Assembly: GCA_002170355.2 (NCBI GenBank) | Contig: NHET02000104.1 | Coordinates: 5,508-14,718 of the forward strand | Source: Gammaproteobacteria bacterium TMED92 | GTDB lineage: Bacteria; Pseudomonadota; Gammaproteobacteria; Pseudomonadales; Azotimanducaceae | DNA length: 9,211 nucleotides | Direction of reading: 5' to 3' | Notes under the pieces: model-generated | Seen by the model: only the letters and a program-made list of their open reading frames with translations | Told to the model about the DNA's origin: nothing | Database searches by the model: none | Position numbers and translations under genes: made by a program | In this document: piece after piece, positions 1 to 5,440 of the stretch | Position numbering within the stretch: the stretch's first letter is position 1 | Layout of the letters: every line of letters begins with the position of its first letter

Positions 1-162
1 GTCGGCGGCATCATTCGCCCCGAAGACGTGCTGTCAAACAACACCATCAGCTATGCCAAGATGGCCGAGGCAAGAATTTCCTACGGCGGCCGCGGGCAGC
101 TCACGGATATGCAACAACCACGCTATGGCAGTCAGGTGCTGGATATCATTCTGCCCTTCTAA
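1..162 (+). CDS. flgH: FlgH, flagellar L-ring protein (C-terminal 53 residues only)
   Basis: The reading frame is open from the first base to the TAA at 160-162. The 53 residues carry the conserved FlgH C-terminus: a G-I-I-R-P-E-D motif, then A-E-A-R-I-S-Y-G-G-R-G-Q, then a D-M-Q-Q-P-R-Y-G segment and the terminal D-I-I-L-P-F. FlgH is the outer-membrane lipoprotein of the L-ring, which with the FlgI P-ring forms the bushing through which the rod turns. The lipobox and N-terminus lie outside the window. In Alphaproteobacteria flgH commonly ends an flgF-flgG-flgA-flgH operon; that is inferred here, but a strong terminator directly after the stop supports it being the last gene of its transcript. 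Confidence 0.93.
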   Translation, partial: VGGIIRPEDVLSNNTISYAKMAEARISYGGRGQLTDMQQPRYGSQVLDIILPF

Positions 163-183
163 TCAATGCCCTAACAAAGGTTT

Positions 184-215
184 AAAAGACGATGCCCTGC
201 GCATCGTCTTTTTTT
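184..215 (+). terminator. Rho-independent terminator after flgH
   Basis: Bases 184-195 (AAAAGACGATGC) pair perfectly with 201-212 (GCATCGTCTTTT) around a five-base loop (196-200), and the run of T continues to 215. A GC-containing 12-bp stem running into a U tract, 21 bases after the flgH stop, is a textbook intrinsic terminator. It separates flgH from the next gene, which has its own promoter. Confidence 0.93.
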
Positions 216-229
216 ATTTGCAGCCTGGT

Positions 230-246
230 TGGCATCATTTTTGCTT
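230..246 (+). promoter_or_regulatory. Sigma-54 (RpoN) type -24/-12 promoter
   Basis: The sequence TTGGCATCATTTTTGCTT (229-246) matches the sigma-54 consensus TGGCACG-N4-TTGCA. The invariant GG (231-232) and GC (243-244) are separated by exactly ten bases. The expected start of transcription is near 256, downstream of the flgH terminator and about 42 bases before the ATG at 298. No enhancer site was identified. Assignment is by eye only. Confidence 0.75.
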
Positions 247-297
247 AGCTAGGTGGATAGATTTGTAGCCTTTGCAAATTGCCGAAAGGAAAACACA

Positions 298-1140
298 ATG
301 TCGAGAGTCGCCCTAAGTTCCGCCAGTAATGCCGTTATGAACTTTGGTAAGGTATTTGGGAAGCTTGCGGATAACATCGCCAATGCCTCGACCGATGGTT
401 TTAAGGCCAATAACTCGGTTTTTGCCGATACCGCCGGCACCGGCAATAAAGGCAAAGGCGACGCTGACTTGCTGACCATGGGGCCAATTCGGCCAACCGG
501 CAATAAGCTGGACGTGGCGATCCGGTCGTTTTCCGGCATGATCGCCTTGGGCGAACGTCCCGAAACGGCGATCGGCAACGAAGATATTTTAAACTTCACA
601 CGTGACGGCAGCTTTATTACGAAATACGACCCTGACAATCCCGATGTTTTCTCATTGGTTCACCATGCCTCCGGACGCTCCGCACGCGGCCATGCGTTGC
701 CACTTGATAATCCGACCTTAGCGAACAGCATCGACATTAAAATCCCCAATAAAATCGAGGGTGAAGAACGTGATCGCGCATTGCTTAATCTGCGCATTAA
801 CGAACACGCCGTGCTTGTCGGTCGGTATGAGGGCGAAACGCCGAAGGATCCAGCTGTAGAGGTAGAAATTGCCCGCCTGGCGGTGACCCGCTTACAGGGG
901 CATCAGGTTGTTGATCGCCCCAATCAAAATGCTTACCGGCTGCGCTCAAATGTGTTTGGCAACACAGACATCATTCAGTCGAAAAATATCGCCACACCAG
1001 AACATATTGAAGGCTCGAACATTAACTTGCCCGACATGTTCACGGCGCTCATCCTGGCGCAGAAAACATTCTCAACAGTAACGAAAGTAATGGCCACAAG
1101 TGATGAGATGCTTGACACGATCTCGTCATTGAAACGCTAA
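298..1140 (+). CDS. Divergent FlgE/FlgF/FlgG-family flagellar rod/hook protein
   Basis: This 280-residue protein belongs to the flagellar axial family (rod proteins FlgF/FlgG, hook FlgE). The N-terminal signature ADNIANASTDGFK lies at residues 24-36. A FlgG-like core follows: P-T-G-N-K-L-D-V-A-I at 66-75 and F-T-R-D-G-S-F at 100-106. The C-terminal helix (EGSNINL at 238-244, then A-Q-K-T-F and D-E-M-L-D-T-I-S-S-L-K-R) has the usual axial ending. The usual G-F-F-Q-V after the PTGN motif is replaced by S-F-S-G-M-I-A-L, and the stretch between the two N-terminal motifs is shorter than in FlgG. There is no cysteine or signal peptide, as expected for a type III export substrate. An in-frame GTG at 253 would lie before the predicted sigma-54 start, so I chose ATG 298, with AAAGGA at 285-290 as ribosome site. 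It appears to be a single-gene transcript. Which family member it replaces or supplements cannot be told from the sequence; canonical flgF/flgG probably lie left of flgH. Confidence 0.85.
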   Translation: MSRVALSSASNAVMNFGKVFGKLADNIANASTDGFKANNSVFADTAGTGNKGKGDADLLTMGPIRPTGNKLDVAIRSFSGMIALGERPETAIGNEDILNFTRDGSFITKYDPDNPDVFSLVHHASGRSARGHALPLDNPTLANSIDIKIPNKIEGEERDRALLNLRINEHAVLVGRYEGETPKDPAVEVEIARLAVTRLQGHQVVDRPNQNAYRLRSNVFGNTDIIQSKNIATPEHIEGSNINLPDMFTALILAQKTFSTVTKVMATSDEMLDTISSLKR

Positions 1141-1141
1141 C

Positions 1142-1182
1142 TGCCGCACGCTGCGGCACCCATCAATCATCGCGATGGGTGC
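1142..1182. terminator. Overlapping hairpins between convergent axial-protein gene and dksA
   Basis: Two inverted repeats sit between the converging stop codons. The first pairs TGCCGCA (1142-1148) with TGCGGCA (1152-1158). The second pairs GCACCCATC (1156-1164) with GATGGGTGC (1174-1182) and overlaps the dksA stop codon. They share 1156-1158, so both cannot form fully at once. Neither is followed by a clear T tract on either strand, so termination is plausible for both converging genes but not proven. Confidence 0.4.
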
Positions 1183-1579
1183 GTTCCATGCGTTCGTGCC
1201 GCTCTTGTGCTTCTAAGCTGAGCGTTGCGATAGGGCGAGCTTCCAGGCGACCAAGGCCAATCGGCTCATCGGTTTCCTCACAATACCCGTAACTGCCGTC
1301 GGCAATACGTGTCAGCGGCGCGTCAGTCTTCGAGATCAGTTTGCGTTCCCGGTCGCGGGTCCGCAGTTCTAACGAATGGTCGGTTTCAAGCGCTGCCCGG
1401 TCGGCTAAATCTGGCTGTTGCAGATTTTCCTGGGTCAAATGCAGCAGCGTACCATCGGTTTCCGCCTGCAGCTGTTCGCGCCAGTGTAAGAGTTTGAAAC
1501 GAAAATATTCTTTTTGGCGTTCATTCATAAATTCTTCATCGTCGCCAGGTTTATAACCCGGCGGGAGCGTAACCCCCAT
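1163..1579 (-). CDS. dksA: DksA-family RNA polymerase-binding transcription factor, reduced-cysteine type
   Basis: DksA binds in the RNA polymerase secondary channel and, with ppGpp, changes transcription of rRNA, amino-acid and often flagellar genes. The 138-residue protein has a long coiled-coil whose tip carries D57-x-x-D60-x-A62, the DxxDxA motif that acts near the polymerase active site. The C-terminal globular part (GYCEETDEPIGLGRLEARP) aligns with the zinc-finger region, but only the first of the four ligand cysteines remains: C100, then T103, S121 and A124. This pattern is common in alphaproteobacterial DksA and should give a zinc-independent protein. An ATG at 1597 is in frame, but GGGAGGA at 1586-1592 lies seven bases before ATG 1579 and would fall inside the longer version, so 1579 is chosen. 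It lies downstream of fliX on the same strand with a 168-bp gap containing its own promoter. Confidence 0.93.
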   Translation of the reverse strand: MGVTLPPGYKPGDDEEFMNERQKEYFRFKLLHWREQLQAETDGTLLHLTQENLQQPDLADRAALETDHSLELRTRDRERKLISKTDAPLTRIADGSYGYCEETDEPIGLGRLEARPIATLSLEAQERHERMERTHRDD

Positions 1580-1653
1580 AACCAATCCTCCCTGCATTGA
1601 TTAGGACTCCACGATTAAGTGAGCCGAGACAGCCCGGCTGCAAAATTCGCGGG

Positions 1654-1682
1654 AGTATATGAATACAAGCACCTGTCTTCAA
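1654..1682 (-). promoter_or_regulatory. Sigma-70-like promoter for dksA
   Basis: Read on the minus strand, TTGAAG (1682-1677) and TATACT (1659-1654) are separated by exactly 17 bases. The -10 matches consensus at five of six positions and the -35 at four. Transcription would begin near 1647, giving dksA a leader of about 70 bases. This would allow expression independent of fliX. Confidence 0.6.
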
Positions 1683-1747
1683 GCAAAGAGTTTGTGCCTG
1701 TCAAAAGCGCCAGAGATTACCTCAAGAAACCGCCGCAAAGCCGGCCC

Positions 1748-2161
1748 TTAATCGCGGCTCAACTTGGCCAGCTCTACGCGCGCACGCAGTTCAATATCCA
1801 CCAGGATTTCCTGTAACGCAGGATCAAGGAATTTATCATCGCGTTGCCGCGCCATTTTGGCCAAAGCGGCCAACCGATCTTTGGGGATTGTTCCCAAAAG
1901 CAAGCCGTGACGGATATCTTCAAGGCGATCAAGCATCTCATCAGCACGGCTTTTGGCGTTTTTTCCGCCGCCGGCATCAGGATCGACCTGCGTCAAACCG
2001 GCCAACGGATCCACCGGTGCGACTCCCAATCCGGCCGCCGTCGGCGCCGCCTTATCGGTCCCTGATATGAGGTCTGAAAAGGCACTGCCGCCGCTTTTGC
2101 TGGGACCGCCAACCTTCCGGCTTGCTGGTGCACCAGCACCCCGTGTTGTGTTGATTTTCAT
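1748..2161 (-). CDS. fliX: FliX, flagellar assembly regulator
   Basis: The 137-residue protein starts MKINTTRGAG, continues with a Gly/Ser/Ala/Pro-rich low-complexity N-terminal half, then has a helical C-terminal half with the family-like stretch DEMLDRLEDIRHGLLLGTIP and an ending L-x-E-I-L-V-D-I-E-L-R-A-R-V-E-L-A-K-L. In Caulobacter, FliX couples assembly of the early basal body to the sigma-54 activator FlbD, which turns on later flagellar genes, and fliX is divergent from flgI, the same arrangement as here. A TTG at 2182 extends the frame by seven codons, but the ribosome site GGAGGG lies within that extension, eight bases before ATG 2161, so 2161 is chosen. The presence of sigma-54-type sites before flgI and before the gene at 298 agrees with a FliX/FlbD circuit; flbD itself is not in the window. 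Confidence 0.88.
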   Translation of the reverse strand: MKINTTRGAGAPASRKVGGPSKSGGSAFSDLISGTDKAAPTAAGLGVAPVDPLAGLTQVDPDAGGGKNAKSRADEMLDRLEDIRHGLLLGTIPKDRLAALAKMARQRDDKFLDPALQEILVDIELRARVELAKLSRD

Positions 2162-2192
2162 GAAAACAGCCCTCCTATGCAAACCAAGACAT

Positions 2193-2228
2193 TAACATAA
2201 TCATACTATTATCGCGAACACCTAACGT
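2193..2228 (-). promoter_or_regulatory. Possible fliX promoter (weak)
   Basis: The short divergent region is AT-rich and on the minus strand offers two -10-like hexamers, GATAAT (2213-2208) and TATGAT (2205-2200). Neither has a recognisable -35 element at the right distance, and there is no GG-N10-GC pair for sigma-54. A start near 2193 would leave a leader of about 32 bases containing the GGAGGG ribosome site. Activator dependence is possible but not shown. Confidence 0.25.
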
Positions 2229-2262
2229 ATTTCACATGGTCACCTTGGAAGCTGCGAATAGT

Positions 2263-2280
2263 TGGCATGAAAATCGCTTT
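2263..2280 (+). promoter_or_regulatory. Sigma-54 (RpoN) type promoter for flgI operon
   Basis: TTGGCATGAAAATCGCTT (2262-2279) has GG at 2264-2265 and GC at 2276-2277 with exactly ten bases between, and matches TGGCACG-N4-TTGCT except for T in the C of the first box and C in the second T of the last box. Transcription is expected near 2289. That places ATG 2236 outside the message and supports a downstream flgI start. Confidence 0.72.
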
Positions 2281-2322
2281 AACTTTCAGCACCAGACAAC
2301 AATGACGTCCAGATCGGTTGAC

Positions 2323-3465
2323 ATGATGACGAAAATTAAGCGTAACAGCAGAGCCTTTGCCCAAATCGTCGGTGCGGCAGTGATTTTCCTCGCCGCAGTC
2401 TCGGCAAATACTGCCCAGGCACAGACACGGATCAAAGATATCGTCGATTTCGAAGGTGTTCGTGAGAACATGTTGATCGGTTATGGCCTGGTTGTCGGCT
2501 TGAATGGCACCGGTGACGGTCTCGGATCTTCAATCTTCACTTATGAAAGCTTGGTCGGCATGCTTGAGCGCCTTGGCGTTAATGCCCGGGATAAAAATCT
2601 GAGCACCAAAAACGTCGCCGCCGTGATGGTCACGGCGACCTTGCCGCCCTTCTCGCGTCAGGGCACCCGCATTGACGTGGCGATTTCAGCAATTGGTGAT
2701 GCCAAAAGCTTGCTGGGTGGCCAACTGCTGGTCACCCCATTGGTTGGTGCCGATGCCGAGGTTTATGCTGTCGCCCAAGGAAGTATTGCGGTTGGCGGTT
2801 TTAGTGCCGCCGGAAATGCGGCTTCGATCACCAGCGGTGTTCCGACCAATGGTCGCATTTCAAACGGCGCGATCATTGAACGCGAGATCGGTTTTTCCAT
2901 GGCCAAGATGGATGCCGTGCATATTTCCCTCAGAAACCCAGATTTCACGACGGCCCGGCGGATCACCAAGGCAATTAATGCCTATATTGGCGGCGGCACC
3001 TCGCAAGTCCTTGATCCGGCCACCGTGCGGATGATTGTGCCGGAAAGCTATCGCGGCCGCGCCGTGGCCCTGATCACGGACATTGAGCAATTACGCATCA
3101 CCCCCGATATGGCCGCCAAGGTGGTTATCGATGAGCAAACCGGGGTCATCGTCATGGGTGAGAATGTGCGCATCAACACGGTCGCCATCGCCCAAGGTAA
3201 TTTAACCATCCGCATTACCGAAACTCCGCAAGTATCGCAGCCACAGCCGTTTGCCGAACAGGGCGAAACAGTGACCGTGCCGCGGACGCAAATTGATATT
3301 GACGAAGACAAGGACAATAAGCTCACCATTTTGGCAAAAAGTGTCACCTTGCAGGAGCTTGTGGATGGTCTGAACGCCCTTGGTGTGGGCCCCCGGGATA
3401 TGATTGCCATCTTGCAAGCCATTAAAGCGGCCGGCGCGATGCAAGCTGAAATCGAAGTTCTGTAA
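2323..3465 (+). CDS. flgI: FlgI, flagellar P-ring protein
   Basis: FlgI is secreted to the periplasm and polymerises around the rod at the peptidoglycan layer to form the P-ring. From ATG 2323 the protein has 380 residues, close to the family's usual 365-375. It has a Sec signal peptide: basic M-M-T-K-I-K-R, a hydrophobic core (I-V-G-A-A-V-I-F-L-A-A-V), and a likely cut after A-Q-A at residue 33. The mature protein opens with the hallmark T-R-I-K-D-I-V-D-F-E-G-V-R and L-I-G-Y-G-L-V-V-G-L-N-G-T-G-D-G, and ends with G-V-G-P-R-D-M-I-A-I-L-Q-A-I-K-A-A-G-A-M-Q-A-E-I-E-V-L. The frame is open back to ATG 2236, but that start precedes the predicted sigma-54 transcription start. ATG 2302, 2323 and 2326 are all possible and none has a strong ribosome site; 2323 is preferred for signal-peptide shape. 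It is the first gene of an operon with flgJ and flgN. Confidence 0.96.
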   Translation: MMTKIKRNSRAFAQIVGAAVIFLAAVSANTAQAQTRIKDIVDFEGVRENMLIGYGLVVGLNGTGDGLGSSIFTYESLVGMLERLGVNARDKNLSTKNVAAVMVTATLPPFSRQGTRIDVAISAIGDAKSLLGGQLLVTPLVGADAEVYAVAQGSIAVGGFSAAGNAASITSGVPTNGRISNGAIIEREIGFSMAKMDAVHISLRNPDFTTARRITKAINAYIGGGTSQVLDPATVRMIVPESYRGRAVALITDIEQLRITPDMAAKVVIDEQTGVIVMGENVRINTVAIAQGNLTIRITETPQVSQPQPFAEQGETVTVPRTQIDIDEDKDNKLTILAKSVTLQELVDGLNALGVGPRDMIAILQAIKAAGAMQAEIEVL

Positions 3466-3477
3466 AGGAGCGCCAGG

Positions 3478-3831
3478 ATGACACCCATGAGCACATCACT
3501 GTCACCCTTTTCGACAACCAGCATTGATCCGAAGCTGACCGCCAAGGTGGCAAATATCGGCAACGCGGAAAACAAGGAAATCCGCCAGAAAGCCGAAGAA
3601 TTTGAATCCGTATTTTTGGCTCAAATGCTGCGCCATATGACCAGCGGAATGGCAACCGACGGGGTCGTTGGCGGCGGCCATGCCGAAAAAATTTACCGCG
3701 AAATGCTGATGGATGAAATTGGCAATACCGTCTCCCGCAAGGGCGGCATTGGTATTGCTGATTCACTCTATCGTGAGATGATTAAACAACAAGAGGTGGC
3801 CAAAGATGAGCACAGCACACACGCAAGTTAA
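3478..3831 (+). CDS. flgJ: FlgJ/CheL-type rod-binding protein without muramidase domain
   Basis: The 117-residue protein is only the N-terminal rod-binding domain of FlgJ. Key stretches are K-A-E-E-F-E-S-V-F-L-A-Q-M-L at 38-51, G-G-G-H-A-E-K-I-Y-R-E-M-L-M-D-E at 65-80, and K-G-G-I-G-I-A-D-S-L at 88-97. In enterobacteria FlgJ also has a C-terminal glucosaminidase that opens the peptidoglycan; it is absent here, as in other Alphaproteobacteria, where this protein is often called CheL. It is thought to act as a scaffold for rod assembly in the periplasm, with the cutting done by a separate hydrolase not seen in the window. AGGAG at 3466-3470 precedes ATG 3478 by seven bases, and the gene begins 12 bases after flgI stops. 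A second ATG at 3487 is possible. Its 3' end overlaps the next gene by 26 bases. Confidence 0.88.
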   Translation: MTPMSTSLSPFSTTSIDPKLTAKVANIGNAENKEIRQKAEEFESVFLAQMLRHMTSGMATDGVVGGGHAEKIYREMLMDEIGNTVSRKGGIGIADSLYREMIKQQEVAKDEHSTHAS

Positions 3832-4258
3832 CGACTTCATCGATACGATGGACAACCTCATCGCGGTCATGAAGCATGAAATCGAGCTGGTTAAAAAGCG
3901 CGATTATGAAGACCTGAAGCGGATGCAATCGAAGAAAAATCGCCTCGGCCTGGCCTATGATGAAAAGCAGACCTTGCTGCAGCAAAACCCCAAGGTGCTT
4001 GACCATCTGAACGATGCCGAAAAGGCTGACTTGCGGGAAAAATTTGCTGATTTTAGGAACGTGCTGGCAGACAATATGCTGGCCATCCGGGCCGCCCATG
4101 ACAGCACCGAGAAAGTTATGCAGGCCGTGGTCGCAACAATCCGTAAACGCCGCGGTATCACCGGCGAGCCGCGGTCAGCGTTGAAGCCACGATCAGGTTA
4201 TGCTGTCTACACAGCACCGACAGGGGTTGAATATAACAGTGTGAACCGGGCGCTTTAA
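3806..4258 (+). CDS. flgN: FlgN-like flagellar export chaperone (FlbY-type)
   Basis: The 150-residue protein is almost entirely helical and charged through residue ~115, with no signal peptide or membrane segment, and ends in a more extended tail (S-G-Y-A-V-Y-T-A-P-T-G-V-E-Y-N-S-V-N-R-A-L). This size and shape fit the FlgN/FliT class of cytoplasmic chaperones, which hold hook-associated proteins FlgK and FlgL for the type III exporter. Both clients are encoded in this window. Its place after flgI and the CheL-type gene matches the gene called flbY in Caulobacter. The start ATG 3806 lies inside the end of flgJ and is preceded by AGAGGTGG at 3790-3797; the 26-base overlap suggests translational coupling. 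The assignment rests on context, length and helical pattern more than on a clear motif. Confidence 0.7.
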   Translation: MSTAHTQVNDFIDTMDNLIAVMKHEIELVKKRDYEDLKRMQSKKNRLGLAYDEKQTLLQQNPKVLDHLNDAEKADLREKFADFRNVLADNMLAIRAAHDSTEKVMQAVVATIRKRRGITGEPRSALKPRSGYAVYTAPTGVEYNSVNRAL

Positions 4259-4260
4259 AG

Positions 4261-5214
4261 CTATTGGGCCTTGCTGGCAGCGATCAAAACTTGCAGCCGC
4301 TCCGTTGCCTGCATGGCCTTTTCGGTGTCACCCTGGCTTTCGTAAAGTTGTGCCAGGGTGCGTTGCCCATCAACACTTTCAGCATTCAAGTCGACGGATT
4401 TCTTTGCCGCTTCCAACGCGTCCTCATCATTGCCCATTTTCGATAAAACAAGGGCAAGACCATTCCATAATTGGCCGCTGTTTGGATCGCTCTGCAGCGC
4501 GGCTTCAAATTCCGCACGGGCGGCGTCATTTTTACCGGCATGCGACAAGCAACTGCCAAGGCGGCCCTGAATGGCTGTTGATTGAGGGCTAATGTTTAGG
4601 GCCTCACGGTAACAGCGCTCAGCCATTTGAAAATCGCTCATTTCGACCAAAACATCTCCAAGCGTACTTAAAGCTTCACTGCTTTGATCATCAATTTCAG
4701 TTGCCTGCATCAGGCTTTCTAGCGCCTCTTGTAGCCGGCCTGCTTCAAATTGCAGGCGGCCACGCCAGGTTAAAATCAATGCATTTTTCGGACTAAGCTG
4801 GTTCGCTTTTTCAATTGCTATCTCGGCGCCGGAAGCATCACCGGCGGCGCGCAAAGCGATGGCAAGATTGAAATGAGCCTCAAAGTAATCCTCATTTATC
4901 GCAACCGATTGTCGCAATGCACTCAGCGCATCATCCAATTGCCCGACTTGCACCAAGGCGGCACCAAGGTGGTTTAAGTGCTGTGGTTCTTTTGGATCGG
5001 CGGCAGTTGCGCTTTGCAGGAAATCCAAAGCCGCGTCGACCTGGCCATTTTGCAAACACAGCAATCCCGACATGCCTAATGCCGCTGCATTTGTCGGCTC
5101 CTGCTCCAGAACTTTCATGTAAAGCCTGCTCGCATTCTCAACATCATCGGCGTTGTGGTAATCGATCGCTAAGGCAAGAGCCGCTTGCATCTCATTTACA
5201 GACTCGTCGGACAT
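4261..5214 (-). CDS. TPR-repeat protein, nine consecutive repeats, function unknown
   Basis: The 317-residue protein consists of tetratricopeptide repeats and little else. Nine units fit an uninterrupted 34-residue register: 8-41, 42-75, 76-109, 110-143, 144-177, 178-211, 212-245, 246-279 and 280-313. The proline near the end of helix B recurs at 40, 74, 142, 210 and 244, and the G-x-x-x-x-A-L pattern recurs (G57..A62, G91..A97, G125, G159..A164, G227, G261..A266, G295..A300). There is no signal peptide, membrane helix or catalytic domain, so it is probably a cytoplasmic protein-binding scaffold. Its stop lies two bases from the flgN stop on the other strand. A flagellar role is suggested only by location. 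A stop codon in frame closely upstream makes ATG 5214 the first available start; its ribosome site is weak (GGAG about 14 bases upstream). It could be the scaffold part of a glycosylation or assembly system, but nothing in the sequence shows that. Confidence 0.88.
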   Translation of the reverse strand: MSDESVNEMQAALALAIDYHNADDVENASRLYMKVLEQEPTNAAALGMSGLLCLQNGQVDAALDFLQSATAADPKEPQHLNHLGAALVQVGQLDDALSALRQSVAINEDYFEAHFNLAIALRAAGDASGAEIAIEKANQLSPKNALILTWRGRLQFEAGRLQEALESLMQATEIDDQSSEALSTLGDVLVEMSDFQMAERCYREALNISPQSTAIQGRLGSCLSHAGKNDAARAEFEAALQSDPNSGQLWNGLALVLSKMGNDEDALEAAKKSVDLNAESVDGQRTLAQLYESQGDTEKAMQATERLQVLIAASKAQ

Positions 5215-5309
5215 AATGCGGTTTCAAACTCCGTATCAAACGCTTCGTGAAGCCCGTGGGCCGGCCAATCGATCAGAATTGTGCCCAGGGCGCGGCTCAC
5301 TCGCGCCAT
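5196..5309 (-). CDS. Possible 37-codon ORF overlapping the TPR gene start
   Basis: On the minus strand ATG at 5309 opens a frame of 37 codons that ends with TAA at 5198-5196, overlapping the first 19 bases of the TPR gene in another frame. The product would begin M-A-R-V-S-R-A-L-G-T-I-L-I-D-W-P and contains no recognised domain. Only a weak AGAG lies before the start. It could be a coupling leader peptide for the TPR gene or an accidental frame; I lean to the latter. Confidence 0.2.
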   Translation of the reverse strand: MARVSRALGTILIDWPAHGLHEAFDTEFETALCPTSL

Positions 5310-5440
5310 GCGCACATCTCTAATTTAATCTGAATGTATCATCTTCAATGCAATCGCAAAAGCGTGCATTGTGGTCGGCTTAGACGCAGCAGAAAATCGA
5401 CAGATCGCGCTGCCGGCAAGGGTCAAATCTCGTGCCCAGC
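5310..5440. other. Intergenic stretch between flgL and the TPR gene
   Basis: The gap between the flgL stop and the TPR start is 226 bases. I see no strong intrinsic terminator after flgL, no sigma-54 pair on the minus strand, and only a weak sigma-70-like candidate for the TPR gene (minus-strand TTGAAG near 5342-5347 with an AT-rich segment about 15 bases further on). No tRNA-like or repeat structure is apparent. Confidence 0.5.

Noticed and set aside
253..297. GTG at 253 as start of the axial-protein gene
   Set aside because: The predicted sigma-54 transcript begins near 256, and the adjacent AAAGGA points to ATG 298. The extra residues also do not fit the family N-terminus.
1681..1700. Minus-strand element resembling sigma-54 (AGGCACA ... 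TTGCTT) upstream of dksA
   Set aside because: The GG and GC are twelve bases apart instead of ten, and sigma-54 spacing is strict. The sigma-70-like pair just downstream explains dksA better.
1619..1816. Plus-strand frame of 65 codons across the fliX end and the dksA promoter
   Set aside because: It overlaps the fliX 3' end, lies opposite the dksA promoter, has no ribosome site or recognisable sequence, and is a chance frame.
2191..2206. TTAACAT in the fliX/flgI spacer as a CtrA half-site
   Set aside because: The second half at the required seven-base distance (ATAC) does not match TTAA.
3048..3575. Long minus-strand frame (175 codons) opposite flgI
   Set aside because: It is an antisense shadow of the well-conserved flgI, with no domain of its own and no ribosome site.
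5371..5390. Plus-strand GG-N10-GC between flgL and the TPR gene
   Set aside because: The flanking bases (CGGCTT, CAGCA) match the sigma-54 boxes poorly, and no plus-strand gene follows.
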